This document shows positions 1-10,806 of a stretch of DNA of 64,000 nucleotides, in pieces. Source of the DNA: Saccharomycopsis fibuligera x Saccharomycopsis cf. fibuligera. Its lineage: Eukaryota > Ascomycota > Saccharomycetes > Ascoideales > Saccharomycopsidaceae. A model generated the notes under the pieces. The model did not search any database. It worked only from the letters and a program-made list of their open reading frames with translations, and was not told the DNA's origin. The DNA is taken from contig CP012819.1 in assembly GCA_001936135.1 (NCBI GenBank), forward strand, positions 744,001 through 808,000, read 5' to 3'. Position 1 is the stretch's first letter; each line of letters opens with the position of its first letter. The translations under genes were made by a program, and so were the position numbers.

Positions 1-127
1 ATCTTCGGGAAAGGTATTTTCCAGCTCAACAACGACTTATATAGACAAAAATGCTTGTATTCAAATAAAACTAGACAGCTGCACGTCAGAAACTGTTATA
101 GGTTTCATATTCTTGGCTTACAAGAAA
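1..127. other. Left edge, no gene seen
   Basis: AT-rich sequence upstream of the tRNA-Asp gene. No open frame or RNA gene can be supported here. Confidence 0.4.
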
Positions 128-199
128 TCCGTGATAGTTTAGTGGCTAGAATGTCCGCTTGTCGCGCGGACGACCGGGGTTCGATTCCCCGTCGCGGAG
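128..199 (+). tRNA. tRNA-Asp (anticodon GTC)
   Basis: A 72-nt cloverleaf without intron. The acceptor arms TCCGTGA and TCGCGGA pair (one G-T wobble) and are followed by discriminator G. The anticodon loop reads TTGTCGC with GTC in the anticodon position, and the T arm carries GGTTCGATTCC. A run of T starts 4 nt after the 3' end and serves as the Pol III terminator. Anticodon assignment is by eye but agrees with the canonical fungal tRNA-Asp sequence. Confidence 0.93.
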
Positions 200-1803
200 C
201 TCTTTTTTACTTATTTTAATTTTTGTCTTTTGCTTGTTGTTCCGTTGTTGAAAGCTGCTAGTTGAACTGCACAAGACGGCTTGAACAAAGCAGAAACTGT
301 TACTAAAAGGCCCTTTTTCAAGATGCGTTTTACCACTGTTCTGGACGAGCAAGCCGGCTTGCTTTTGCTTTTTCTCCGTGTAAAGTTACAAGCCTGGATG
401 GTGCTTAAAAGCCCTGTTTTGGCTATTTACATTCCTCTTTGTACGTGCGTATTGCTTACTGATCGACCGACAGAAAAACATAAGGGGCAATTGCTTAGCT
501 GTTTCAAACAGTGCTGTTTAGTTAAAGCTGAAGTTATAGCTATGGCTGTAGCACTATGGAACTTTAGCTAGACCCGTTTTTAATAGATATAAGCGGATGC
601 AAATCACAAAGATACATGTGTATGGAAGATTGTTTAGATTGAATTTATTCAGGTACATATGCAGTTTAACTGATTGTATTCCAGGCATTTGCAAGGCACA
701 CACTAAAAGAAAAAGAAACGGAAAAAAACGTGGGAAAATAGCACCAGGCACCGCTTTTACTCCGTTAAGTCTCATCCTGTAATAGCTGTCCTGCCACAAG
801 CACAAGACCAATACAACAACAATGTATCTTAGCGGCTTATCTTGAGATTGCGATTATTTTTATGTATAGGCAAAATTGTAAGACGTTCTGGATGTTGTGT
901 TGCGGGCTGTTCTTTTGTTTTCTTTGTTTTTGTTGTCGGCTTACCGGCGCCGTTGCGCTCGATAGAGTAGCTAGTGAGTAAATGTGTACTGCGGCTGCGA
1001 CGACTGAAACTCACTCAATCAACAATAATCAACACCGCCCCCTCCACAAGAAGAAAGAACCAAACAATACCACCCTAACCCTCCAGCAGCAGCTAAGCAC
1101 TTTATACGTATTTACGTTCGTCAACATATATGCTTAAATCACTCATTCAACTATTGGACGCGCTCGGTGAGCAAAAAAAAGCAAACACCGAAAAAATTAA
1201 GATTAAAATTAAGGCCTCCTGTGGGCTGCTGTACTAGCTTCCCAGACAGGGCTTGGAGTTCGGCTTATGTTGGCTGTTATTGTCTCCGTTACACCACTTG
1301 CTTTGCAAAGCTCAGCTCTGAGGCTGATACATGTGCAAATTTGTAAGCTAAAGTGATCTGAGCTGAGCTGAGGGATATATATGTTTCCTGCTGTTGATCC
1401 CTCCATGCATGGCAATGAATGAACACAATAATACAATACACAGCAACGGCCTGCTTTAAATACTTGCACTTTTCCCAGCAGTTAGTTTGACCTGTAAAAA
1501 CATTTTTTTATTTTATTATATGCCCATTTTGCCTGTTTGTTTGCTTTTTCTTCTAACGTTGAGTTTCTTTATCTCTCTTTATTGCGTCCTGCTTCTATTA
1601 TTATTGTTTTGTACGGATTGTTTTTCCTTGCTAATTTTTGACACTTTCTTGGCTAACATTTTTTTTCGGTTTCCTTAGGTTCCAACATCAACAAATAAAG
1701 CAGCTGTTGCCTTGCTTTTGAGCAATACCACCGAGACAAGCTAGCACAAATTAAATTGGAATATTTGGAAATAAGCCAACAATATCACAACAAGATTTAA
1801 AAA
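200..1803. other. Intergenic region upstream of the mannosyltransferase
   Basis: About 1.6 kb between tRNA-Asp and the KTR-type gene. Open frames here are short, start at non-ATG codons and have no recognisable product. A short GAGCT direct repeat lies near 1358-1372. The last 100 bases before the ATG are A-rich, as usual for yeast leaders. Confidence 0.5.
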
Positions 1804-3036
1804 ATGCCAGCGTATGATTTGGAAACTATGGCGATAAAGCTGAGACTTGGCATGAAGGACCGCATCATGTCTTACAGAAGAAGAGGCTGCTTCAGCATCC
1901 TTAGTCTCTTGATACTTTTACTGTCCTGTCTCTTGGTATCCAGCGCCTTTTTCATATTCTACGACCATAATGCAATAACATCCCATACCGATAAGATAAA
2001 ACTGATTTATAATACTTATCTGGGAAAGAGTGTGCCGAGGGCCAATGCAACGATAATTTCCCTAGTGAGGAACGACGAATTATGGAAAATGGTGAGCTCG
2101 ATTAGGGACATTGAAGATAGATTCAACAACAAGTACCACTATGATTGGGTGTTTCTCAACGAGGAGGAATTTACCGAAGAGTTTAAAACTGTTACTACTA
2201 GCTTAGTGTCAGGGGAAACAAAATACGGCATAATACCAAAGGAACAGTGGTCGTATCCTGAAAATTTGGACATGGAGAAATATGAAGAAGCCAAACAGCA
2301 ACTCGTTAACAAAAATATTATTTACGGAGGCTTGGACTCATACAGGCATATGTGCCGTTACAATTCCGGATTTTTCTTTCATCATCCCTTATTGCAAGAA
2401 TATAAGTGGTACTGGAGAGTGGAACCAAATATAAAATTATACTGTGACGTGAACTATGATCCATTTGAGTATATGGCACACAATAACAAAACCTATGGCT
2501 TCACTATTGCTTTAGAGGAAGTAGCGCAAACCATTCCAACATTATGGGAAGAAACCATGGAGTACGTCAACAGGAACCCACAAACTTTAGCGGAAAATAA
2601 CTTGCATCAATTTATAACCAACGACGACATGAAAGATTACAACATGTGCCATTTTTGGTCTAACTTCGAAATCGCCGATATGGATTTTTTCAGAGGTGAA
2701 GCATATCAGAACTATTTTAACCATTTGGACAAAACTAACAAATTTTTTTACGAGAGATGGGGTGATGCTCCTATCCATTCAATCGCAGTGTCGCTCTTTT
2801 TGAATAAGCTGCAAGTGCACTTGTTTCAAGACATGGGATACTATCATAACCCATATGCTTCATGCCCAACAAACATGGATGTGTGGAAAAAAAATCGCTG
2901 TAGTTGCGATTTCAATAAAGACTTCACTTTTAGTTTGTATAGTTGCGCTCCAAGGTATTACGATCTTCAAAATTTGGAAAAACCGACGAATTGGGCAATC
3001 AAGTCAAAATTTGCTGCGCCTCTTATTGAAAAATGA
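1804..3036 (+). CDS. KRE2/MNT1/KTR-family alpha-1,2-mannosyltransferase (GT15)
   Basis: 410 aa, type II Golgi membrane protein. A short cytoplasmic tail rich in Arg/Lys (residues 1-28) is followed by one membrane segment at about 29-52, then a lumenal catalytic domain. Family signatures are visible: DWVFLNEEEF in the first third, YNSGFFFHHPLL, YWRVEP, CDVNYDPF, and a Cys-containing C-terminal part. The WRVEP region includes the conserved Glu of GT15 enzymes. These enzymes transfer mannose from GDP-mannose to O- or N-linked glycans of wall proteins. The length is slightly below the usual 430-460 aa. The ATG at 1804 is the first of the frame and has an A-rich context. Which paralogue (KRE2, KTR2, KTR4, MNT2) it represents cannot be decided by eye, so no symbol is given. 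Confidence 0.93.
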   Translation: MPAYDLETMAIKLRLGMKDRIMSYRRRGCFSILSLLILLLSCLLVSSAFFIFYDHNAITSHTDKIKLIYNTYLGKSVPRANATIISLVRNDELWKMVSSIRDIEDRFNNKYHYDWVFLNEEEFTEEFKTVTTSLVSGETKYGIIPKEQWSYPENLDMEKYEEAKQQLVNKNIIYGGLDSYRHMCRYNSGFFFHHPLLQEYKWYWRVEPNIKLYCDVNYDPFEYMAHNNKTYGFTIALEEVAQTIPTLWEETMEYVNRNPQTLAENNLHQFITNDDMKDYNMCHFWSNFEIADMDFFRGEAYQNYFNHLDKTNKFFYERWGDAPIHSIAVSLFLNKLQVHLFQDMGYYHNPYASCPTNMDVWKKNRCSCDFNKDFTFSLYSCAPRYYDLQNLEKPTNWAIKSKFAAPLIEK

Positions 3037-3501
3037 GTATCTAGCTTACAATTCTCAAAAGACAGAACACTTTAGTGATGATGAGAACTATTTCAGCTGG
3101 AATTGTAAATTTTAATACAGCAGATCAGCGCTCTTTTACTAGTGAAATTGAAGAAGCGGCAAGCATCACCAGTTCTGGCATACTTATTTGCGGCAAGCCA
3201 GAGTTTGGTAAATATATTTTTGCACACTCATATCCTATTCCTGCTCATATTATTCAAAATTATGCTCATGGCACTGCATTCTCCTCATCCTCACTGTTCA
3301 AAGGTCTTGATTACGTTAATTTAAATCCACGAATTCTTCAAAATCATGTTGTACAAACTGAATGGCGGATGAAACTACCAGAGAATCATCCATTCAAGTA
3401 TCAACGAAATATAAATTGCCCGTTATCAGCCACTGGACAGCGCCACTTAGACTACCGGTGCGGCCATGCCAAGCTTCATGCGGCTTTTTATCGATATTCG
3501 T

Positions 3502-3533
<32 letters not shown>

Positions 3534-4931
3534 ATCAGTTCTTTATGCGCTTGCCAAATTACGGCTTTTTTTATGAAAAAAGTTTCCTTTTCATTTCTTG
3601 TTATCTTGATTCCAAAGTTGTTTTTTCCCTTAGACATACAAAAATTTTATAAGAGATTATTGTTTATGCACTCGTCTAGCTATGAACAATTCCATTGATG
3701 TGTAGTTGTTTGTTTGTGAGTTTTACAGTACCTGCTTATGGCATATAGGGCTCACTTTTTACTGACATTTTACTTCTGCTTAGAGTAGCGTTCAGTAGCC
3801 GTGAAAGCTAATAGTGTTTCTCCTATGTGCCATTTTGCATAATATACAAGTATTATACCTGCGAATATTTCCTCTGTATAGCATACATTTGCACAAACCG
3901 CTGGTTTCAGCTGTCAACAGAATGTGCTAATAAAACACAGGAATAGTAGATCTCGTTTCGTGTTACAGCATTTTGGTAGAATCATCATCTCGCAACAAAA
4001 TGTACAAAACGTTTTTTTCACACTCTACGCTCTTCACTAATTAAAATCGTACTCATCGGATCGATTAATACAATAATACCAGAAAGAGGTAACCAATAAC
4101 AATAGCAGTAACATAGTCAACTGGCAGCGACATTGTTCAATAATGAGTGTCTAAGAAAAAAATAAGACAAAGAAAAACCAGTGCGACACAACACGACATG
4201 TGCCTAGCATATTGTGGCAAAACGCAGGATGTGAGCTGCAAAAAGTGGAAGATGTAGAAAAAATAAAAAGATAGCAAAAAAGCCTATTGTGAATAGATGA
4301 CGGATCTTATTGTAAAAATTTACCATAATAGATGCGTGTCTTCTGATCTGTGCGACGAACAGCTATAGCAACACAATAGATTCAAGACGCTGGCTTAACG
4401 GTGGGCGCACGTTAAAACAAACAAGACTAAACTTATAGAAAAGCTTAGGGTATAAATAAAAGGAAAGCTGAAGGAAATAGACGTGCAAAAGGGCTTACAG
4501 AATAGACATTACAACTTAACCAAAATGCACCGTAAATTAGTAGAAAAAAGTTCGTTTAAGTAGAGAAATTATAAATAAAGCATAAAAATAGCCATCTTCA
4601 AAAAATAGCAAAATAGTCATCAGCATCTAAAAATCACTGCGGGATTAAAAGTAAAGACCAACTATCTCACATGAATAATGAAGCAACTGTATTGAAGTAG
4701 AATTAAAAAGAACTAAAAGTTGAGACGAAAGGGTAAAAAGGGGTTCGGGTATAAAGGATGTTAATGTACACAATATGGTGTAGGAAAATGATCAGCAGAA
4801 GTAATCAACACTGATTGACTAACTCTAAGAAATCAAAAACCATTATTATGAAATTGTGATTTGGATGTTGGTGATTAAATGCAAGTGTTTGTTTTTCATG
4901 TTCATAAGAATGTATAGCTAGACTAACAAAC
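3037..4931. other. Convergent intergenic region with T27 tract
   Basis: Lies between the 3' ends of the mannosyltransferase and the small GPI protein. It holds an unbroken 142-codon frame from ATG 3078 to 3506 with no recognisable domain (listed separately) and a run of 27 T at 3507-3533. The remaining 1.4 kb is AT-rich with many stops on both strands and no recognisable gene. Confidence 0.5.
3078..3506 (+). CDS. Hypothetical protein, doubtful
   Basis: A 142-codon frame starting at ATG 3078, only 41 nt after the stop of the upstream mannosyltransferase gene and ending at a 27-nt T tract. No signal peptide, membrane segment or family motif was recognised, and the composition is unremarkable. 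Its position within the probable 3' UTR of the preceding gene argues against a real gene. It is kept because the frame is the longest one in this intergenic region and begins with a true ATG. Confidence 0.18.
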
Positions 4932-5291
4932 TTACAACAACAAAACACCAGCAGCACCAGCAAGAGCAGCGGCACCGGCAGCCAATTTGTTAGCAGCACC
5001 AGTTTGAACAGCTGGGGTGGTGGTGTTGGCGACTGGAGTAGAGGAAGAAGCAACTGGAGCAGTAGTAGCAGCAGAGGTCAATGGGCAGTAGGTGGTGTAT
5101 TGGGTGGTGACTGATTCAGAGGTAACAGTGACAACGGTAACACCGGTGGTGACTGGAACTTCAGTACAGGTGTGTTCACCACAAGAGGTAACAGTCAAGA
5201 CAGTGGTTTCAACATCAGCGACGGTGGTGGTGTTGTAAGCAGCGGAGGCAACAGCGGCCAAAGCGGAAGCAGCGAAGATTTGAGCGATCAT
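4932..5291 (-). CDS. Small GPI-anchored cell-wall protein (PGA59/PGA62-like)
   Basis: 119 aa. An N-terminal signal peptide of about 18 residues ends near AASA. The mature part is Thr/Val/Ser rich with the segments [30 protein letters not shown] and TYCPLT, the pattern of small Candida GPI wall proteins and of HWP1-type repeats. A hydrophobic tail of Ala/Gly/Leu ends at the C-terminus, as required for GPI attachment. Only three Cys are present. It is probably linked to beta-1,6-glucan in the wall. Codon use is strongly biased (GTC/ACC/GCC), typical of a highly expressed gene. A TATAAA element lies about 130 nt upstream. I recall PGA59 being of similar length, but orthology is not proven. Confidence 0.85.
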   Translation of the reverse strand: MIAQIFAASALAAVASAAYNTTTVADVETTVLTVTSCGEHTCTEVPVTTGVTVVTVTSESVTTQYTTYCPLTSAATTAPVASSSTPVANTTTPAVQTGAANKLAAGAAALAGAAGVLLL

Positions 5292-5418
5292 TGTAAATAG
5301 GTAGTAATAAGCGAGAGTAAAGGGTTAGTGTTTGTTGTTTAAAACGATTGGATTGTTTGTTGATGATAATAGGAGAGAGAAGACAAACGGTTGATTGTTG
5401 GAAAGCGGATTGTGGCTT

Positions 5419-5427
5419 TTTTTATAC
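5419..5427 (-). promoter_or_regulatory. TATA box of the GPI-anchored protein gene
   Basis: TATAAAAAA on the minus strand, about 130 bp upstream of the ATG at 5291. Distance and sequence suit a TATA-driven, highly expressed yeast promoter. Confidence 0.5.
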
Positions 5428-6051
5428 CCAAATCTCGAGCATTTCAGACAATTGTTTTTTTTGGCCATTACAATAGTGCCAGCAAATTTTCGCTACGCCG
5501 GCCAGAGCGCGCGTTGCTGGATTTGGCAGGACCCACTCCTTTTCTTCTGCATCCCGATGCGTCTTTACTGTCGGCGGCGTGCAGAATGCGTCGCGTCAGC
5601 ATACACTTGCGTCTTCGCAAATTTTCTTACACTCCGAAAATCTTTCTGACTTTCTTCTTTTGAAATGGAAAAATTTTTGCTTTTGTGCTGCGTTTGATTT
5701 GTTGTTGAAGTCTGCAGTAGGAGCACGGTTGTGTTTGTTTACATTTTACTGTTGTTGTTTATCTCTTGAATTGGTTTTGTACTGTGAATAGGCAGCAACC
5801 GTAGTCGCGGACCCTGCACCCATTGCATCCAGGAAAGCAGCCGGCGCTCCCAAAATAGATCGCCGGTACCCTGATTTGGACACCAAGAATGGGGAAGCCT
5901 ACTATCATTGGCTGGCATTGGCGTTACTGCTCGCCGCGAAGAGCGTTACCTGTTTCTTGATTTGGCAGGACACCTATCGCAATTTGGAAATCATACATCA
6001 GTGGGCCCATTTGTGCTGTGTACAAGGTGCGGTGTCACCGCGCTAACAAAA

Positions 6052-6096
6052 GATGATGATGATGATGATGATGAGGAGGAGGAGGAGGAGGAGGAG
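6052..6096. repeat. Trinucleotide repeat (GAT)7(GAG)8
   Basis: Seven GAT followed directly by eight GAG units. In one plus-strand frame it would encode Asp7-Glu8, but that frame has no ATG upstream, so it is treated as a non-coding microsatellite. Confidence 0.85.
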
Positions 6097-6353
6097 GATG
6101 GTGAATGTATGGCAGTGTTTAATGCAACCGGCACTACAACTATACAATTGCGTTCATGGGCTGAAGTGATCTAATACTGGCTCTGCGTTTCATGTCTGTC
6201 CGTGGCGACAGTTACTCGAACCCAGCCAGTTTTCCATTGGCTTTTGCCGTGCAACTATAGCGGAAGTACCTCATCACAGCGTTCGGTTTGATAACACTTT
6301 TTAGCAAAAACCATGTTATGATGCTGCTACGTTCTGAACTAGTGCCAAACAAA

Positions 6354-6354
<1 letters not shown>

Positions 6355-6391
<37 letters not shown>
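6355..6391. repeat. Poly(A) tract, 37 nt
   Basis: Uninterrupted run of 37 A on the plus strand in a gene-free region. Its length is prone to sequencing error. Confidence 0.9.
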
Positions 6392-6394
<3 letters not shown>

Positions 6395-8439
6395 AGCCAT
6401 CTTTTTGACTGCTTGAAATTGCGAAGATCCAGGCACAAGCTAATGATAGTATGGGGTTCAATTGTTGTTCAGCCTCAAGAGTCTTTGTTCACGGTTTGTT
6501 GTTTGTATGCAATTTTTGCATCTGAAGATACAGTATCTAAGACATTAACGCTAACGCCAGAAGAACGTGGAAGCTCGACTTAGTATCATCCGCAGGCCGG
6601 TTTGCAGAAATCGTCGACCGCGATCATGTTGAGTCATCAAGCACCGACTGTCTCACTTGACGGTGGCTTTGACTAATCTTGCCGTTGATCGCAAGAAAAA
6701 AAGCCCCAAGTAAACGTACCTTGTACTTGCAAGAAAAGATGCTCCCCATTGGTAAACATGAGGGGGGGGTTCAAAGACATCAATTTACTATAGCACGAGC
6801 AGCTTGTCTATTTTCTAGCTACCGGTAAGCGCACAGAGTGAAATGGTGCCTGTGTCTTTAATTCCTTGCTTCTAACTTGCAGCGTGTGATCGTGTATTCA
6901 TACGTAACAAAACAGTTTTAATGTAGACCAAAAACTTTTACCCCCGCTTAATCACGGACAGCATAGTATCGAGTTACGTGGAAGTGAACGTTTCTGTAGC
7001 AACGAATAATTGCTGTTAGCACGGTATGCTACAATTAAAAAATAGGAGGGCATCTATTTTACGTGTATTTGGAACTGGTTTTTGCAAACGGGTTTTTTCA
7101 GCTCAAAATAGATACAGAAAAAAAAAAAAAATTTTTTTCCGCTTTCCGCTAATGCAGGAAGTAATCGCGACCATGTATAAACGCAGCAAAAGGAGAATTG
7201 CCGCTACACTTGATGGGCAATATACAAAAAACTTGGGAAGCATGCCAATTAGCCAGATATATGCGTTAACGCAGTTGATGTTGCTGCGTCATCTATCTGC
7301 CTATTGTGGCAACATCTGGCTGTTTTGTTATTTTTATTTTTTTCTCTTTTTGCTTTCAAAATACGGAATAATCGACTGAATTGGTAAGCTTAATCGTCTG
7401 TTTACCTTTTACAAAATTAGCAACAGGAGCTGTTGATAGACCAAACGACAAAATCAAAAAGCAAAATAACGAGCTGCCACTAAAAAATTTGTGTCACGCA
7501 GATCACGCAGATTCGGCCTAACAGCCAAACGAAGAGTCAGTAGTATACATTCGAGCAATTGAGCAATAAGATACATATAATTTGATCCCAGGGGTTGTTT
7601 TCTTCAACCACGTTTCTCTATCCCATCGACTGGAGGCCTGCATAAAAGAGCGTATGCTCAATTTTCGCGTTTTTTCAATATCAATAATGTACCCTTTATG
7701 TTGTACCATTATCAAAAACGTCACCCTTGTATCACAGTAATATATAATAATGTAACACCTTCCAAAACCGTTATTACAGGCATTGAATTGGTTAGAAATT
7801 TCAGTTTAGTAAGACATTTTTTTAGTATTCTCAATTTTTTGGCCGTCTAGAATCAGACAACCAATTAAGAAGATTCAATCATTGCTTTTTCGGCTGCTTG
7901 TTTGTAATCAATATCATATCTCAAGTACTGCAGCACATTACCCTAAACCTTTATTCTTGTGAGTTCCGCGCATATACACATGTAGCGTGTCTCGAGTTCG
8001 CGGTTTTCCCGAATGCTCGCGACTGACTATGCCACGCTGGGTTTATGCAATGTGCGTATTGTTCCACTGAACGTGTCTTGAGATATTGTAGTGCAGTTGC
8101 TTACGTATGCTCAAGGTAAATTTACTGGAATTGAAATCTAACAGAGGAAAAAATCTTATTTGTTTGTTTGGTTCGTTTGTTTACTTTTTTGTTAATCTTT
8201 TTGCTTCCCATTTTTTTGCAAAAAAGTTTTCACCGAATCAGAGACAACCAAATGTTCTGAAGCAATAGAATATTCTGGTAGTCTTGACCAGACTTTGCAT
8301 TCTTACAAGAAGTAGGCGCTTATTAAATAACGAATTAAACGTGTTCTTGAACTTTTACAGCAAGCAGTTCTAGGAAGAAAAAAATAGTAAATCTCTATCA
8401 AATAATTTTTTTAAATGCGCTGTGAGTTTTAAAAAACAA

Positions 8440-8521
8440 CGACAACGGCAGGACTCGAACCTGCGCGGGCAAAGCCCAAAAGATTTCTAATCTTTCTCCT
8501 TAACCGCTCGGACACGTTGCC
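8440..8521 (-). tRNA. tRNA-Ser (anticodon AGA)
   Basis: An 82-nt class II tRNA without intron. The acceptor arms GGCAACG and CGTTGTC pair, with one G-T, and the discriminator is G, as in Ser tRNAs. The anticodon stem AAGAT/ATCTT encloses a loop with AGA, there is a long variable arm (TGGGCTTTGCCCG), and the T arm has GGTTCGAGTCC. Six T follow on the transcribed strand as terminator (AAAAAA at 8431-8436 on plus). It is not the CAG tRNA-Ser that reads CUG in this clade. Confidence 0.93.
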
Positions 8522-8761
8522 AATTATAGTTTATTTTTTAACAGGGTGGTGAATACATTTTGATATACTATTACTCTAAAGGACTTCAATTGGGAAAACC
8601 GTTCTGATTTCTAGTTATGTTTACTACGTTACGCCGATAGTTAATTAGTTTAAACCATTATCTTAGTTAGTGCAACACAGTGTTGAAGTACCACTATCAA
8701 CAACAATAACATCAGGAGATACAGACATGCAATGACACTATGCTCTTACAGAATTTATATT

Positions 8762-8837
8762 TACTACTATTTATAGCTCAACGCTGATATGTATTATTCA
8801 GTGAGATTATTATTTATATACGGTTCAACCCAATATT
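8762..8837 (-). repeat. LTR-like repeat fragment (modules A and B)
   Basis: Read on the minus strand it contains AATATTGGGTTGAACCGT followed by TATAAATAATAATC (module A) and then ATCAGCGTTGAGCTATAAAT (module B). Module A recurs at 33526-33570 and 10551-10580. Module B recurs inverted at 8925-8952 and at 10377-10400. The element lies some 240 bp upstream of tRNA-Ser, the usual target zone for LTR retrotransposons. No intact terminal repeats or target duplication were found, so its LTR nature is inferred. Confidence 0.5.
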
Positions 8838-8924
8838 GTTACGTATTTATTATTATTTAATTATATTAGAAATGCATGGCTTTTACATCTAAAACTATCA
8901 ACCCTGGGATATCAGCATTCCGTA

Positions 8925-9100
8925 ATATCAGCATTGAGCTATTAATAGTAAATATACAATATGACTCTGACCGTATGTTCTCCTATCTGAGATGTGCATA
9001 TTGCGAAACCTAAATAGTGCATGCTAAGAAATATTAAATAATGGCGTTACGGGGCTGTATCTCGATCTGTTGGTCTAAAACTCAATGTTCCTCACAGACC
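8925..9100 (+). repeat. LTR-like repeat fragment (modules B and C)
   Basis: Module B (ATCAGCATTGAGCTATTAAT) begins at 8928 and module C (ACTCAATGTTCCTCA) ends at 9094, about 130 bp apart, the same order and spacing as in the copy at 10377-10588. The piece before module C reads TGTTGGTC, a typical LTR-end style sequence. Together with 8762-8837 it forms a divergent inverted pair. Confidence 0.45.
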
Positions 9101-10376
9101 CCTATAGTTGTATCGCTATACAGCAAGTTTTTTTTATTTTGAATATAAGGGTCATTCTATTAAACTATATAAATCTCATTGGCAAAGACCTGAATGAGGA
9201 AAATTTCCATGAAACCCTACTGGTCTTCTTATCTGTGGCAGTGTGAGATCCTTACTCACTAAAAACTCATGATATTTATAAAAAAGGATGAATGAAAGGA
9301 TAGAGAAGAAAAATGGACAAGTGTTGGCTGTGATAGAAAATTAGAATTATGGTGAGACTGCCATAACATTTTGTACGTGCAACTGTAAATCTAAGGACCA
9401 GTTGTATGCTTGTTTTGGTCGATTCTTACCAACCTGATGGAAATAGTGGTTTGAAATAGGGACGTTCCCACAGAACTATTTTAAACTCCTTTAGTGAAGG
9501 ATCATGAATGGTTAGATGCATATATCGGCCTATCATTTATTCTGCCCCGTTTCTATATAAAAGGAACATGTCGAGAACATTCATAGAAAAATCTTTGATA
9601 TATTCGGGTGTCGTTCACCTTGATGCTCGTGAACTCAGACTAATCAGAAATGCGACTACAGTGAAAGTAATGCTCTCATCAACTTTTGTAACACGAAAAG
9701 CGTTTCGACAACTTTTATGAATCTAACGAGCAAATATGATTTTTCATTTGAAAAAATACATTTCAATGAGGTTTTTACTCACACAAACCACTAAATATTC
9801 AAAGCCAACTGGGTTTTCTTTTATATAAGTTTCCGCTATATTAACTATTAAACTATAGTGTATATGCTGAACAAATAAGTTTATAAATCTCTATTTTCTA
9901 TCATTTATGTATAGTTAAGGTTATAAGATTATATTTTCTATTATTTATATGCAGTTATTGATTCTTCTGTATGAAAAAAACAAGTAAAAAAAAATAAAAA
10001 CTAAATTGCATTTTAGAATTATACCAAATAATACATCCCTTGCCGTTCATCAGGTATAATTTCTCTGTAAAAGCATTTGGCGCCGGTAGAAACAGTCAGT
10101 CGGAGGCACCCATGCTTACTAAGGCAACCAATATCAAAGGCGTGATGAAAATTTTTCATCTCACGAGCATTAGGGGAGGAATAAAATAACTCATGTAATT
10201 GAAAAATTGAAATACTTTCATTTAATAGTAAAAGTCATTACTCAAGTAGTTTGCTACATAACCATAATACTAGAGGAAAGACTAATCAAACCAGTGCTGC
10301 TCACTGGTGTTTCCCTCATATATGAGTTATAGTTCTAGTCACTATGTTCCGACATAGTAAAAAATATATAAGTAAT

Positions 10377-10588
10377 GGAGCGTTGAGCTATTTATAGCAG
10401 CAAAATGCAATTAAATGTAAAAAGAAAGTCTTATTAGATGTTCAATTTGCATAGAGTAGAACATGAAAGAAAATGCTGGAAAATATTGTGACTACCACTG
10501 TATGTCTAGGTTTCAATCTGGAGATCTTGAACTTAATGTTCGTCATTAACAATATTAGGTTGAACCGTGTATAAATGACAATTAGACC
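10377..10588 (+). repeat. LTR-like repeat fragment (modules B, C and A)
   Basis: Contains GAGCGTTGAGCTATTTATAG (module B), ACTTAATGTTCGTCA at 10531-10545 (module C), and AATATTAGGTTGAACCGTGT at 10551-10570 (module A). The module B to C distance of about 130 bp matches the copy at 8925-9100. The C-A adjacency may mark a junction of two copies or the element's true ends. Confidence 0.45.
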
Positions 10589-10738
10589 AAATAGAACAAA
10601 AGCTCAAGCCTCGTGTCTTTTATTTATAATGCGTGCTTTATGATGTTTTTAGCTTTTTGTCACCACGGCTGTTACTCCAATAAACTTTAAGGTGGACGGA
10701 AATCAGAATATTTGGGGTCTGCATATGCTCAAGATATT

Positions 10739-10806
10739 GAATCTGAAGCTAACAGATGTTTGTTTTGCGTACCTGAATCTGAAGCTAACAGATGTTTTGC
10801 GTACCT
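10739..10806. repeat. Tandem duplication, 36 + 32 bp
   Basis: GAATCTGAAGCTAACAGATG followed by a TTTTGCGTACCT tail occurs at 10739-10774 and again at 10775-10806. The first copy has four extra bases (TTTG). It is a simple local duplication in non-coding sequence. Confidence 0.85.

Larger units (their letters stand above)
5428..8439. other. Gene-free tract left of tRNA-Ser
   Basis: Three kilobases without a convincing gene. Contents are a GAT/GAG trinucleotide repeat (6052-6096), an A37 tract (6355-6391), a G8 run near 6763-6770, and a 117-codon ATG-initiated frame at 7026-7379 that is interrupted in style by homopolymer A and resembles no family. The part near 5440-6300 is more GC-rich than the rest. 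Confidence 0.5.

Noticed and set aside
146-352. 68-codon minus frame over tRNA-Asp
   Set aside because: It overlaps the tRNA gene and its terminator and has no recognisable product.
5908-6174. 88-codon plus frame with Asp7-Glu8
   Set aside because: It starts at TTG, has no upstream ATG in frame, and its only feature is a trinucleotide microsatellite.
6052-6391. CRISPR-like or satellite array
   Set aside because: Only simple trinucleotide and mononucleotide runs; no repeat-spacer structure anywhere in this eukaryotic window.
7026-7379. 117-codon plus frame starting with ATG
   Set aside because: No domain, composition shaped by A and T runs, located in a gene-poor tract; could be chance.
9508-9720. 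70-codon plus frame
   Set aside because: Short, no family, lies among decayed repeats.
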